A stretch of 20,696 bases of DNA, taken from assembly GCA_021795795.1 (NCBI GenBank), contig JAJYPA010000092.1:1-20696 (forward strand), in the 5' to 3' direction. The DNA is from Pseudomonadota bacterium (lineage in GTDB: Bacteria; Pseudomonadota; Gammaproteobacteria; Halothiobacillales; Halothiobacillaceae). This document shows, piece by piece, positions 1-8,155 of this stretch. How positions within the stretch are numbered: the stretch's first letter is position 1; each line of letters opens with the position of its first letter. The position numbers were made by a program, and so were the translations under genes. A model generated the notes under the pieces. It saw only the letters and a program-made list of their open reading frames with translations, made no database searches and had not been told where the DNA came from.

Positions 1-74
1 TTTTCCAGCAACCATTGCGCCAGATAGGCGCCGTCCTGGCCGGTGATGCCGGTGATGAGGGCGTGCTTCGTCAT
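1..74 (-). CDS. gmd: GDP-mannose 4,6-dehydratase, N-terminal part only (cut by window edge)
   Basis: Only the first 24 codons lie in the window. They read M-T-K-H-A-L-I-T-G-I-T-G-Q-D-G-A-Y-L-A-Q-W-L-L-E, the Rossmann nucleotide-binding start (T-G-I-T-G-Q-D-G) that is very characteristic of Gmd. The enzyme converts GDP-D-mannose to GDP-4-keto-6-deoxy-D-mannose in the cytoplasm, the precursor of GDP-rhamnose, GDP-fucose and GDP-perosamine. Its ATG overlaps the TGA of the preceding short reading frame (ATGA), so it is probably translationally coupled to it. It is the last visible gene of the block and would feed a 6-deoxy sugar to the glycosyltransferases. The identity rests on the N-terminal motif alone. 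Confidence 0.8.
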   Translation of the reverse strand, partial: MTKHALITGITGQDGAYLAQWLLE

Positions 75-223
75 TGCGGTGGTTTCTCCCAGTCGTTGAG
101 TAAATCCTGAATGAGGGTGCCGTGGTCGCGCAGATCGACCTCAGCAGGCAGGGGCACGCACGGCGCGGTGGACTGCATGTAGCGGCCGACGAAACCGTTA
201 GCGCCCGTGAAAAGAATGGTCAT
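71..223 (-). pseudogene. Remnant of an SDR-type GDP-sugar reductase (Rmd/Fcl-like N-terminus), 50 codons
   Basis: This short frame starts with ATG at 223 and stops with TGA at 71-73. The first 16 residues (M-T-I-L-F-T-G-A-N-G-F-V-G-R-Y-M) form a good NAD(P)-binding TGxxGFVG motif. A D-L-R-D segment follows near residues 30-33, as in the GDP-4-keto-6-deoxymannose reductase branch of the SDR family. The frame ends at D-W-E-K-P-P-Q, about where the family normally continues into the H-L-A-A strand, so the catalytic Y-x-x-x-K part is absent. Members are normally about 300 residues. The frame overlaps the glycosyltransferase stop (ATGA) and the gmd start (ATGA). It is probably a deletion remnant kept as a coupling leader; a functional short peptide is possible but unsupported. 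Confidence 0.6.
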
Positions 224-1389
224 AAGCGGCTCATGAACTCGGTGAACTGCTGAAAGTGTTGCTCCCAGGTAGGGGGAGAAAAATGCCGCAGGCGCTCCAG
301 TTGCCCCTGGCGCATGGGGCTATCGGGGAGGCTATGGTCGCTCAAGGCGGCAAGCCAGGCCGAAGTATCCGAGGTTTCGATATAATCGGGCACGTCTCCG
401 GCGATCTCCCGGAAAACGGGCAGCGGGCTGGCAATGACGGGAATTCCCAACGCCAACGCCTCCACCAGCGGTAGGCCGTAACCCTCCTCGTGGGAAGGGA
501 ACAATAAGGCACGCGCGCTCTGCAGGTAAGCCCAGAGACAGTCATCCCGGCAATGGTGTAATACCCGTACCGAATCCTTCAGGATCGCGTCCGCGCGCAA
601 CTGTTCCAGAATATCCTCGCACATCCACCCTACCTGACCAATCACCACCAGCAACGACACATCGGCCTGGCGGCTTTTCCACTCGCGCCACAGATCCAGG
701 ACAAAGTGATGATTCTTACGCGGTTCTATGGTGCCCACCATGAGGAAATAAGGCGCTGACAAAGGCTCATGGCTTGCAGGCGGTGGAGCGTGTCGAAGAT
801 GATTGGCACCCAGAGGAATCACCGAAATGGGCGGCAGGGTAACGCCCCATTGTTGGGCATAATGTCGCAAAACACGCGCCGTGTGTTGAGAATTGCTGCA
901 GATACCCGCCGCATGACGCAGGATCACCTGCAGGCGCGCGGCATGCCGATCATCCTCTCCTGGGCGGCAGAACTGGGGGTGGGTGAGGGGGATCAGGTCA
1001 TGGGCCATCACCAGCAAGCGGATCTGTTTGCGTGCCATCCATGCGCCATAACCCCGACGGTCCAGGCCGCTGTGCCCCATGTTCAATACCCAACTTCCCT
1101 TGGGCACGGGGCGCAAGGGAAGCCTCGCCAGCCAGGCCATGGTCGGCCCCAGGGCGGGATGCGGCTTGCCCTCTCGCCAAGCCAGGAGCCAGGCGAAAAG
1201 GGCAAACGACGCGGCGGGCGACAATGCCACGGCGATAGCTCCGTGTTGCATCAGGGCCTGGGCGCGATGGTGAAAAAAGGCGATATAAGCCAGACAGACG
1301 CGGTCCACGCCGGTGGGCATGCGCTTTTTACGCGCCCGCTCTATCAAGCGCGTAACATCAATCAATAAGGGGCGGTCACCCAAGTTCAT
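220..1389 (-). CDS. Glycosyltransferase, GT4 family
   Basis: A 389-residue cytoplasmic glycosyltransferase with the GT-B fold. The N-terminus (L-L-I-D-V-T-R-L, then P-T-G-V-D-R-V near 25-31) is typical of a subgroup found in polysaccharide clusters. The C-terminal half has the G-T-I-E-P-R-K-N-H segment (219-227) and the E-x7-E donor-binding motif E302-G-Y-G-L-P-L-V-E310. It probably transfers one sugar from a nucleotide-sugar donor to the growing glycan; the sugar cannot be read from sequence. An in-frame ATG exists at 1422, but it would overlap the upstream gene by 20 bases and add 11 residues that do not resemble the family. The ATG at 1389, 13 bases after the preceding stop, is preferred although no strong ribosome-binding site is visible for either. 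The stop overlaps the next start. Confidence 0.88.
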   Translation of the reverse strand: MNLGDRPLLIDVTRLIERARKKRMPTGVDRVCLAYIAFFHHRAQALMQHGAIAVALSPAASFALFAWLLAWREGKPHPALGPTMAWLARLPLRPVPKGSWVLNMGHSGLDRRGYGAWMARKQIRLLVMAHDLIPLTHPQFCRPGEDDRHAARLQVILRHAAGICSNSQHTARVLRHYAQQWGVTLPPISVIPLGANHLRHAPPPASHEPLSAPYFLMVGTIEPRKNHHFVLDLWREWKSRQADVSLLVVIGQVGWMCEDILEQLRADAILKDSVRVLHHCRDDCLWAYLQSARALLFPSHEEGYGLPLVEALALGIPVIASPLPVFREIAGDVPDYIETSDTSAWLAALSDHSLPDSPMRQGQLERLRHFSPPTWEQHFQQFTEFMSRL

Positions 1390-1402
1390 ATGACCCAAAC
1401 AC

Positions 1403-2596
1403 TCAAGGGAGCACCCCTGCATTGGTCAGACCCTGAATGGGGTAGACGATCTGCACAACCATGCCCAGAAACTTCTGAAGTTCCGTGATCGGGGCGGTAC
1501 CCACATAAATCAGGTCATGATTCTGGATGGGGAAGGTCTGCGCCGCGAACAACGTAGCCGGATTACTGAGATCAAAGCGGAACACCACCGGGACCAGGCC
1601 GTTCTGCGCCACCTGCACGGGATGCGGCCATTGGGGCAGCAGGGAGGGTTTTTCAAAGCGGAAGACGAAGACCCCTTTCGCGTCCGCCTCATGACCATTC
1701 AGACCGCCCGCGCGGGCCAAGGCCTGGGACAGGCTGACGCCCGTCGCTTCAAAGTCCAGCTCCCGGCTCTGCGTCGTAGCTCCCAGGATGGTGACATGCA
1801 GGGGTTCATACAGGGCCGTGAGTATGTCCCCCGCATGTAATGAGATATTTTCCTGGGGATTTTTGATGACGCTTTCCAGAGGCATATCCACCACCTTTCC
1901 GGCGCGGGAAATCTGCATGGTGACTTTGTTTACCGGCTTGTCCACCCCGCCCGCCGCCGCCAGGGCCTGGAGCACATTCACACCGCCCGGCACCAGGGGT
2001 ACCGACGTGCTACGCGTCACGTTGCCCACGACGGTAACACTCCGTGAATAATTGTTGACCAAACTCACCACCACCTGCGGGTCGTTGGCTTGACCCCGCA
2101 GTTTTTGCCGGATTTCCGCCTCGATCTGAGTCAGTGTCCGACCGGAACAGGAAATCTCACCCGCAAAAGGAATGGCGATATCACCGTCACTGCTCACTAT
2201 TTGCTCAGGGATCGCGGTCATCATCGAACCCGATGGCGTAGCCATGGAACTAGGGACGGAGGTAAAGAGCATGGCCGGAGGCGCCTCCCAGATGTACACC
2301 TGCAGGGTATCCCCTGGTCCCACAGTATACAGATTGGGGTTCGCGTTGGCCAAGTCCGCCAGGGACGAAAAGGCGGGTTTCTCCAGCTTATCCTTAATGA
2401 GACGCGCCAGGGCATAATTGACATCCACCACCTGGATGCCAGCCAAGGCCTTGTTCTCCCCGGCATCCACGACCGACGAGGTGCGAGGACCCGAATAAGG
2501 GAGGTAAGAGGCGCAGCCGCAGAGCCCCATCATGGCGAAGGCCATCGCCAATTGGAGCACACTCTTTGACCGCATAACGCCCACCGCTGCCTTCAT
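1403..2596 (-). CDS. Outer-membrane polysaccharide export lipoprotein (Wza/CtrA/BexD type)
   Basis: A 397-residue secreted lipoprotein that should form the outer-membrane channel for the polysaccharide. After a hydrophobic signal segment comes a lipobox L25-C-G-C28, with lipidation expected at C28. A Poly_export domain begins at Y-T-V-G-P-G-D-T-L (90-98). Two SLBB-like segments follow (about 185-260 and 267-335). A C-terminal amphipathic helix (about 370-390, I-T-E-L-Q-K-F-L-G-M-V-V) matches the membrane-spanning helix of Wza. Length fits the Wza/CtrA/BexD branch and is shorter than E. coli KpsD. The reading frame is open up to 2677, but the ATG at 2596 has a GGGAG ribosome-binding site seven bases away and places the signal peptide properly. 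Its partners should be the KpsE/M/T-like genes at the other end of the window. Confidence 0.92.
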   Translation of the reverse strand: MKAAVGVMRSKSVLQLAMAFAMMGLCGCASYLPYSGPRTSSVVDAGENKALAGIQVVDVNYALARLIKDKLEKPAFSSLADLANANPNLYTVGPGDTLQVYIWEAPPAMLFTSVPSSMATPSGSMMTAIPEQIVSSDGDIAIPFAGEISCSGRTLTQIEAEIRQKLRGQANDPQVVVSLVNNYSRSVTVVGNVTRSTSVPLVPGGVNVLQALAAAGGVDKPVNKVTMQISRAGKVVDMPLESVIKNPQENISLHAGDILTALYEPLHVTILGATTQSRELDFEATGVSLSQALARAGGLNGHEADAKGVFVFRFEKPSLLPQWPHPVQVAQNGLVPVVFRFDLSNPATLFAAQTFPIQNHDLIYVGTAPITELQKFLGMVVQIVYPIQGLTNAGVLP

Positions 2597-2603
2597 TTTC
2601 CGT

Positions 2604-2608
2604 CTCCC
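2604..2608 (-). promoter_or_regulatory. Ribosome-binding site deciding the export lipoprotein start
   Basis: On the minus strand GGGAG lies seven bases before the ATG at 2596. The upstream in-frame ATG at 2677 overlaps the preceding gene and would put 27 extra polar residues before the signal peptide, so this site supports the shorter protein. Confidence 0.6.
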
Positions 2609-2654
2609 ATCCATTATCTCTGATTGCTGCGTCATTCCACGCTGCATTCCCGGT

Positions 2655-4412
2655 TTAGCCATCATGGTGTGCCTCACGATAAAGCGTATTCAACTGGGAG
2701 GGGGTGACATCCACATAATCCGGGCCGAGCGCTTTGAGAAGCAGGTACAGGCGATGCATGCCCATGGCCCAATTCAAGATGAAGACATTGATAAATGCCG
2801 GCCGTGTTGCCCCCACACGGGAGCGGATTTGTTGAACTAGATTAGGGAGTTTCTGGGTATCTGGCTGCCAACTAGTGCCCGCCCGGAAAATTACCTGTCC
2901 ACTTGGTAGCTGGTATGTGATCCGGTGGTAATCCTTCTCACCAGCGTAGCCATAATCCGGCATTATAAATTGCGCTTGCGGCAACGCCGCCGCGACTTTG
3001 GCGATATCCTGTCTAGCCATTTGGTTATTTCGTGCGAAGGCCCGATGCACGCGGAGAGTTTTCATATCCATCCGCTGCATGTAGCGCCATGTCCAGTTAT
3101 AAAAATCCTGAAATGCAGCTTGGCGATTATCCAAGCGAATCGCCCAGACGGACGGGTACATATAACCGACGCCGGAAACACCGGCTATAAATTCATTATT
3201 CGATCCGGCGTGCTGGTAGTACCATTGCGCCAGCGTGGGCGCCACGTCGATCAGTGTCGGTCCCATGGCCCATCCGGCCGCGAACTTGCCATAATACGGA
3301 CTCTTAAACCAATGCCAGAAAAAATTCTGCCAAGTATTCAGATTGTCGCCGTCAGAAATAGTGAACGAGAGATACACCTTGGATCGATCCAGTTTCGGGG
3401 GCGGGGCAAATTTCTGCCGTAGCGCTACCAGCCTTACCCCGCTCAATACGGAAAGGTTATGTACATGGTCGCTGACTACGGTGACTTTCCCAAACTCAGA
3501 GCCCAGCCTGACACCAATGCCCTCTCCCAGGCCCTTTCCGTCGCCACTCCACCACCAACCGCGCACTACCCCATCCAGCGGCGTGGCGGCAAAGAGTTTT
3601 TCTATTTGTTGTTTTTCTCCAGCCATATCCGCTCCTGGTTCTTGCTGCTCTTTGGGACCAGTCACCCAGAACGTCATACCGCGCGCGGCAATGATCTGAT
3701 CTTCCGCGCCGCCAGCCAGAAGTTGGGGGGCCAGGCATAAAAACAGAAAGGGATTCATCCGTGGTGCCAGTTGTGTCCGCAGGTACCGCAGGGCCTGCAC
3801 ATCATTCTTAAAGCGCCCGCGCAAATCCGCCTTGATGGGCAAATGCAGTTGCCGCGCCAGGGCGGGCGTGGCCACCACCAGGTTGTCCAGCGCCGCGATA
3901 TCCACGGCGATATCCGGAGAAATATAAACCCTCGGATCCGGAATCACCGCGCCCTGTATGTCATTACGGAAAATCCGTACCAGCGACAAAGGTTGGTTAA
4001 CCGGAATCGGCGTGCCGGTTTGACCTTGTTTTTGCATCTGGCGCAGCCAGAACAGATCACTCGGATCCCATACGAGATAAATCCGCGGCTGGGTGCGGTT
4101 AACAATGCCTTGCAGCGTCACTAGCAGCCGTTTTTGATCTGGCGGGAGTGCGCTGATGTTCGCCACATAGAGGTGCCGGGCAGGAGGCGGCATCTTCGGC
4201 TGAAAGGTCGGATAGGTCCTTTTGATCTGAGGCAAAAGGACATGTTGCGGCAAAACGGATGTCGTCGTTGGTGAGGATGTACCTGGTCTGCCGTAGGGCA
4301 TAACGGATGCGCAGCCGCCAAGGGCTACGAGGGTCCACACCACGACGATTAGCCGGGATAAGATCCCGGAGTGCGCCCGGCGGAATGGTTCATTGATCAG
4401 AAGTCGGTTCAT
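2655..4412 (-). CDS. GxGYxYP-family lipoprotein, putative polysaccharide-acting periplasmic or outer-membrane protein
   Basis: A 585-residue protein with a signal peptide and lipobox L31-G-G-C34. It carries the family signature G-V-G-Y-M-Y-P (414-420) and the S-D-G-D-N motif (353-357) of GxGYxYP proteins. That family is poorly characterised, is often found near carbohydrate-utilisation or cell-surface genes, and is suspected of glycoside-hydrolase-like activity. Residues just after the lipidated Cys (C-A-S-V-M-P-Y, then T-S-S) closely resemble those of the next gene's product (C-A-S-Y-L-P-Y, then T-S-S). The ATG at 4412 is chosen because GAGG lies eight bases upstream; the ATG at 4418 is too close to it, and the frame's start at 4481 lies well inside cysQ. 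It overlaps the cysQ end by 23 bases. A role in trimming, release or assembly of the exported polysaccharide is inference. Confidence 0.82.
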   Translation of the reverse strand: MNRLLINEPFRRAHSGILSRLIVVVWTLVALGGCASVMPYGRPGTSSPTTTSVLPQHVLLPQIKRTYPTFQPKMPPPARHLYVANISALPPDQKRLLVTLQGIVNRTQPRIYLVWDPSDLFWLRQMQKQGQTGTPIPVNQPLSLVRIFRNDIQGAVIPDPRVYISPDIAVDIAALDNLVVATPALARQLHLPIKADLRGRFKNDVQALRYLRTQLAPRMNPFLFLCLAPQLLAGGAEDQIIAARGMTFWVTGPKEQQEPGADMAGEKQQIEKLFAATPLDGVVRGWWWSGDGKGLGEGIGVRLGSEFGKVTVVSDHVHNLSVLSGVRLVALRQKFAPPPKLDRSKVYLSFTISDGDNLNTWQNFFWHWFKSPYYGKFAAGWAMGPTLIDVAPTLAQWYYQHAGSNNEFIAGVSGVGYMYPSVWAIRLDNRQAAFQDFYNWTWRYMQRMDMKTLRVHRAFARNNQMARQDIAKVAAALPQAQFIMPDYGYAGEKDYHRITYQLPSGQVIFRAGTSWQPDTQKLPNLVQQIRSRVGATRPAFINVFILNWAMGMHRLYLLLKALGPDYVDVTPSQLNTLYREAHHDG

Positions 4413-5247
4413 GTTCATACCCTCTCGTGTTTGCCACCGTCCGGCCGTTGCAAAACATGGCGACCGCTGTTTCAACAACAAAATAGGGATTTAATAAATC
4501 TTTTTTGTTATATATTAGTTTATGTCCGCCAGCGGCAGCCTCTACTCTACAGCCGCTTTCGGTCGCAATAATCTGGGCCGCCGCCGTATCCCATTCCATG
4601 GTTGGCCCCAAGCGGGGATAACAATCCGCATCCCCCTCGGCGACGAGGCAGATCTTGAGCGAACTGCCAATCGAAACGACCTCGAGTTCCCGCGTGGATT
4701 TTCGAAGCTCGTCGATATAGACTTCCGTCTCGGGCGATCGATGGGATTTGCTCGCCACCACCGTCAGCTTCTGTTCCCGACTATCATTGACATGCAACGG
4801 AAGCTTTTGGGTCCCCTGTACTGCATCTTGGCGCCATGCCCCTGCTCCCTCTTTTGCGTAGTACATGAGATCCAGCGCCGGGGCGTAAACCACACCGAGC
4901 ACCGGCCTGTTGTTTTCGATCAGCGCGATGTTTACGGTATATTCGCCATTTTTCCGGATGAACTCTTTTGTACCATCCAAGGGATCCACCAGCCAGAAAA
5001 AGCCCCAGTGTTTCCGTATCTCATAAGGAATGGCATCACCCTCTTCCGACAAAAACGGAATCTCCGGATAAAGGGCATGAAGGCCATGGAGAATGATCCC
5101 ATGTGCGGCACGATCGGCATCCGTGAGGGGGGAGGAGTCCTCCTTGTAATCCACCGTAAAATCCCGTTGATAAATTTCCATGATGGCATCGCCGGCTTCT
5201 TTGGCGATGGCAATAATTCGTTCCATGTCAATAGTATCAGCGATCAC
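4390..5247 (-). CDS. cysQ: 3'(2'),5'-bisphosphate nucleotidase CysQ
   Basis: A 285-residue member of the inositol-monophosphatase-like family. It hydrolyses PAP (adenosine 3',5'-bisphosphate), the by-product of PAPS-dependent sulfotransferases, to AMP and phosphate. Metal-binding motifs are present: S-E-E (67-69), D88-P-L-D-G-T93 and E-W-D-T-A-A (218-223). The start is GTG at 5247, preceded by an exceptionally good ribosome-binding site; the open frame continues to an ATG at 5295 that would overlap cysNC. E. coli CysQ is about 246 residues. This one has a tail after N-P-Y-F-V-V-E of about 26 residues that runs into the next gene. It follows cysNC by 28 bases, which fits a shared role in PAPS turnover. 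Confidence 0.95.
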   Translation of the reverse strand: MIADTIDMERIIAIAKEAGDAIMEIYQRDFTVDYKEDSSPLTDADRAAHGIILHGLHALYPEIPFLSEEGDAIPYEIRKHWGFFWLVDPLDGTKEFIRKNGEYTVNIALIENNRPVLGVVYAPALDLMYYAKEGAGAWRQDAVQGTQKLPLHVNDSREQKLTVVASKSHRSPETEVYIDELRKSTRELEVVSIGSSLKICLVAEGDADCYPRLGPTMEWDTAAAQIIATESGCRVEAAAGGHKLIYNKKDLLNPYFVVETAVAMFCNGRTVANTRGYEHEPTSDQ

Positions 5248-5251
5248 GCAA

Positions 5252-5260
5252 TCACCTCCT
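5252..5260 (-). promoter_or_regulatory. Near-perfect ribosome-binding site for cysQ
   Basis: The minus strand reads AGGAGGTGA here, a full match to the anti-Shine-Dalgarno end of 16S rRNA, four bases before the GTG at 5247. It settles the start on GTG rather than the upstream ATG at 5295 or the internal ATG at 5226, and it may offset the weaker GTG codon. Confidence 0.85.
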
Positions 5261-5275
5261 GGATTCTGAAAGCCG

Positions 5276-7120
5276 TCATTCGCCGCACTGCCCATTGCTT
5301 TGCAATAACTCTAACACCGGCTCCAGCAACGCTTCCGGACTGCTGCCGGGGGTGCTGAGGCGTAGCTCTGGTGTCAGCGGTAGCTCGTAAGGGCTGCTGA
5401 TGCCGGTAAAGTTGGGAATCTGCCCGGCCCGGGCGCGGGCGTAGATTCCCTTAGGATCGCGTCGCTCACATTCTTCCAGGGGCGTGTCCACGAACACCTC
5501 AAGGAACTCCCCTGGGGTGAAGAGGCTGCGGGCGAATTCCCGCTCGGCGCGGTAAGGCGAGATGAAGGACACCAGCACGATCAGACCGGCATCCACCATC
5601 AGCCGGGCCACCTCCGCCACACGGCGGATGTTCTCGGCCCGGTCGGCCTCGGCAAAGCCCAGGTCGCGGTTCAGTCCGTGGCGCACATTGTCGCCGTCCA
5701 GCACGTAGGTATGGTGCCCTTGGGCGTGCAGGCGCTTTTCCAGCAGATTGGCCAGGGTGGATTTGCCCGACCCGGACAGGCCGGTGAACCACACGCACCG
5801 GGGTGGCTGGTGCTTGAGCGCGGCGCGGGCGGCTTTGTTCACGCTGAGTTGCTGCCAGTGCAGGTTGTGATCGCGGCGCAGGGCGAAGTCCAGCATCCCG
5901 GCGCCCACGGTGGCGTTGCTCAGGCGGTCGATGAGGATGAAGGCGCCAAGAGGACGGTTTTCGGCATAGGGGGCGAAGGGCAGCGGGCGATCGAGGTTCA
6001 GGTGTACCTCGGCGATATCGTTCATCTGTAGCTCGCGCGCGGCTAGTTCCGCCCCACTGTTGGGGTCGATGCGGTGGCGGATGGAGCTCACCGTGGCCGA
6101 TACGGTACGGTGGTGCAGTTGGAGCCAATAGGGGCGACCGGGGATGAGGGCTTGCTCGTGCAGCCACAGCAGATGGGCATGGAACTGCTCGGCCATCTCC
6201 AGTGGAGCATCGACCGCACAGAGCACATCACCGCGGCTGATGTCGCGCTCGTCGGCCAGGGTGATGCATACCGATTCACCGGTTTGGGCTTGGGCCTGCG
6301 CCTGCTCGCCAACGAATATCTGCTGGACCGTAGAGCTAACGCCTGAAGGGAGCACACGCACTGCGTCTCCAGGGCGCAGCGTGCCTTGGGCGATGCGCCC
6401 GCAATAGCCGCGAAACTCGGCATGGGGCCGTAGCACCAGTTGCACCGGCAGGCGCAGCGGCGGCGTGGCCTCCTCCAGCCCAGCGGGCACGTTCTCCAGC
6501 CACTGCAGCAAGGTGGGGCCGCCATACCAGGGGGTGTGGGTGCTGGACTGAGTGAGGTTGTCGCCCGTCAACGCCGAAAGGGGAATGGACTGCACGGCGG
6601 TGAGCCCCAGTTCTTGAGCAAAGGCGGCGTATTCGTCGGCAATGGCGCGGAAGGCACTTTCGCTCCAGTCCATCAGGTCCATCTTATTGACGGCCAACAC
6701 CACTTGCCGCACCCCCATCAGCGCCACGATACGGGTGTGCCTGCGGGTCTGGGTCAGCAGCCCCTTGCGCGCATCCACCAGGACCACGGCCGCATCGGCG
6801 GTGGAGGCGCCGGTGGCCATGTTGCGGGTGTATTGCTCATGCCCGGGCGTGTCGGCGACGATGAAGGCGCGCTCGGGCGTGGCGAAGAAACGGTAGGCCA
6901 CGTCGATGGTAATGCCCTGCTCACGCTCCGCTTGCAAGCCGTCCACCAGCAAGGCCAAATCGGGCGCAGCACCCTGGGTGCCGAAGCGGGCGGAGTCTTT
7001 TTCGAGGGCTTGGAATTGGTCGTCGAAGATTTGCTTGGTGTCGAAGAGCAGCCGACCGATGAGGGTACTCTTGCCATCGTCGACACTGCCGCAGGTAAGA
7101 AAACGCAAGCGACCGTTCAT
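5276..7120 (-). CDS. cysNC: Bifunctional sulfate adenylyltransferase subunit 1 / APS kinase (CysN-CysC fusion)
   Basis: A 614-residue cytoplasmic enzyme of the NodQ type. The N-terminal CysN GTPase (about 1-430) has the P-loop G-S-V-D-D-G-K-S-T (11-19), D-T-P-G-H-E-Q-Y (90-97) and N-K-M-D (145-148). With CysD it forms adenosine 5'-phosphosulfate (APS), driven by GTP hydrolysis. The C-terminal CysC kinase (about 438-614) has the P-loop G-L-S-G-S-G-K-S-T (447-455), D-G-D-N-V-R (475-480), the F-I-S-P motif with its phosphorylatable serine (S521), and D-P-K-G-I-Y. It phosphorylates APS to PAPS, the sulfate donor. All key motifs are intact. The start overlaps the cysD stop by one base (TGATG), so the two subunits are translationally coupled. 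The kinase half is essential if the product is to serve a sulfotransferase. Confidence 0.97.
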   Translation of the reverse strand: MNGRLRFLTCGSVDDGKSTLIGRLLFDTKQIFDDQFQALEKDSARFGTQGAAPDLALLVDGLQAEREQGITIDVAYRFFATPERAFIVADTPGHEQYTRNMATGASTADAAVVLVDARKGLLTQTRRHTRIVALMGVRQVVLAVNKMDLMDWSESAFRAIADEYAAFAQELGLTAVQSIPLSALTGDNLTQSSTHTPWYGGPTLLQWLENVPAGLEEATPPLRLPVQLVLRPHAEFRGYCGRIAQGTLRPGDAVRVLPSGVSSTVQQIFVGEQAQAQAQTGESVCITLADERDISRGDVLCAVDAPLEMAEQFHAHLLWLHEQALIPGRPYWLQLHHRTVSATVSSIRHRIDPNSGAELAARELQMNDIAEVHLNLDRPLPFAPYAENRPLGAFILIDRLSNATVGAGMLDFALRRDHNLHWQQLSVNKAARAALKHQPPRCVWFTGLSGSGKSTLANLLEKRLHAQGHHTYVLDGDNVRHGLNRDLGFAEADRAENIRRVAEVARLMVDAGLIVLVSFISPYRAEREFARSLFTPGEFLEVFVDTPLEECERRDPKGIYARARAGQIPNFTGISSPYELPLTPELRLSTPGSSPEALLEPVLELLQSNGQCGE

Positions 7121-8001
7121 CAGAAATAGCCCTCCTGCTTCTTGCGTTCCATGGAGCCGGAGCTGTCATGGTCGATCAGCCGCCCGGCGCGCTCGGAGCT
7201 GCGTGCGGCCAGGGTTTCGGCGATCACCGCCTCCAGGGTATCGGCATCGCTTTCGACAGCGGCGGTGAGGGGATAGCAGCCCAGGGTGCGGAAGCGCACC
7301 CTGCGCATCTCGGGCACCTCGCCCGGCGCCAGCGGCAGACGTTCGTCATCCACCATGATCCATTGGCCATCGCGCTGCACGACTGGGCGCTCCTTGGCCA
7401 AGTACAACGGCACAAGGGGTATTCCTTCCTGCGCGATATACTGCCAGATGTCGGCCTCGGTCCAGTTGGACAGGGGGAAGACCCGCAGCGTCTGCCCGGG
7501 GTTCAGCCGGGTATTATATAGAGACCAGAGCTCCGGACGCTGGTTTTTCGGCTCCCAGCGGTGACCGGATTCGCGCACGGAAAAGATACGTTCCTTGGCG
7601 CGGGACTTTTCCTCGTCACGCCGGGCGCCGCCGAAGATCACGTCGAAGCCGTGCGCATCCAAGACCTGCTTCAACGCTTGGGTCTTCATGATGTCGGTAT
7701 AGCTGGCCCCGTGATCGAAGGGGTTGATACCCGCCGTCATCGCTTCCTCGTTGCTGTGTACGATCAGTTCCGCCCCCAACTCTCGCGCCATGCGGTCGCG
7801 GTGGGCGATCATTTCACGGAACTTCCAGCCGGTGTCCACATGCAGCAACGGAAAGGGCAGCGGACCCGGCGCAAAGGCCTTGCGCGCCAGGTGCAGCATT
7901 ACCGAGGAATCCTTGCCGATGGAATACAGCATCACCGGCTTGCGCGCCTCGGCTACGGCTTCGCGCAGGATTCCGAGGGATTCGGCTTCGAGCGTATTCA
8001 T
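7120..8001 (-). CDS. cysD: Sulfate adenylyltransferase subunit 2 CysD
   Basis: A 293-residue PP-loop ATP pyrophosphatase that adenylates sulfate in complex with CysN. The PP-loop Y-S-I-G-K-D-S-S (26-33) and the [16 protein letters not shown] segment are fully conserved. Length fits the family (about 300). The ATG at 8001 is preferred to the GTG at 8019 because AAGGTGA lies seven bases before it and the resulting M-N-T-L-E-A-E-S start is family-like. It is the first gene after the widest gap in the window and may begin its own transcription unit. No sulfite- or PAPS-reductase gene (cysH, cysI, cysJ) is next to it, which argues for PAPS supply rather than only cysteine synthesis. Confidence 0.96.
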   Translation of the reverse strand: MNTLEAESLGILREAVAEARKPVMLYSIGKDSSVMLHLARKAFAPGPLPFPLLHVDTGWKFREMIAHRDRMARELGAELIVHSNEEAMTAGINPFDHGASYTDIMKTQALKQVLDAHGFDVIFGGARRDEEKSRAKERIFSVRESGHRWEPKNQRPELWSLYNTRLNPGQTLRVFPLSNWTEADIWQYIAQEGIPLVPLYLAKERPVVQRDGQWIMVDDERLPLAPGEVPEMRRVRFRTLGCYPLTAAVESDADTLEAVIAETLAARSSERAGRLIDHDSSGSMERKKQEGYF

Positions 8002-8155
8002 ACAGCAGTCACCTTCCACTCGGCAATTTTATCGTGCTTACAAAATATCGTCCTGGAAGAAACATAATAATGCCGTTTCGTCGTTGCCCCATGCCAGTTT
8101 TTTAAGCCATATTCCTCAGCGTATAAAACTGAGTCATACAGAAGGCTAGTTTTAG
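8002..8155 (-). other. 154-base intergenic region before cysD
   Basis: This is the longest gap in the window and lies between the AT-rich methyltransferase and cysD, so it is the most likely place for a promoter of the sulfate-activation genes. On the minus strand it holds several TATAAT-like hexamers (TATTAT, TAAAAT), but I found no -35 box at convincing spacing. A 5-base-pair stem (8115-8119 with 8129-8133) has no T-run after it, so it is not a credible terminator. Confidence 0.35.

Noticed and set aside
769..1368. Plus-strand open frame of 199 codons
   Set aside because: It is antisense to a clear GT4 glycosyltransferase and has no recognisable motif.
4522..5358. Plus-strand open frame of 278 codons
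   Set aside because: It lies opposite cysQ and the end of cysNC, whose motifs are intact; the plus-strand protein shows no recognisable domain.
5499..6167. Minus-strand open frame of 222 codons in another frame of cysNC
   Set aside because: Its composition is Arg/Pro/Ala-rich, as expected from an out-of-frame reading of GC-rich DNA.
6440..7129. Plus-strand open frame of 229 codons
   Set aside because: It is the reverse of the CysN GTPase region in GC-rich DNA and is Gly/His/Gln-rich without family features.
8115..8133. Small hairpin that might be a terminator before cysD
   Set aside because: The stem is only five base pairs with a nine-base loop, and no T-run follows on either strand.
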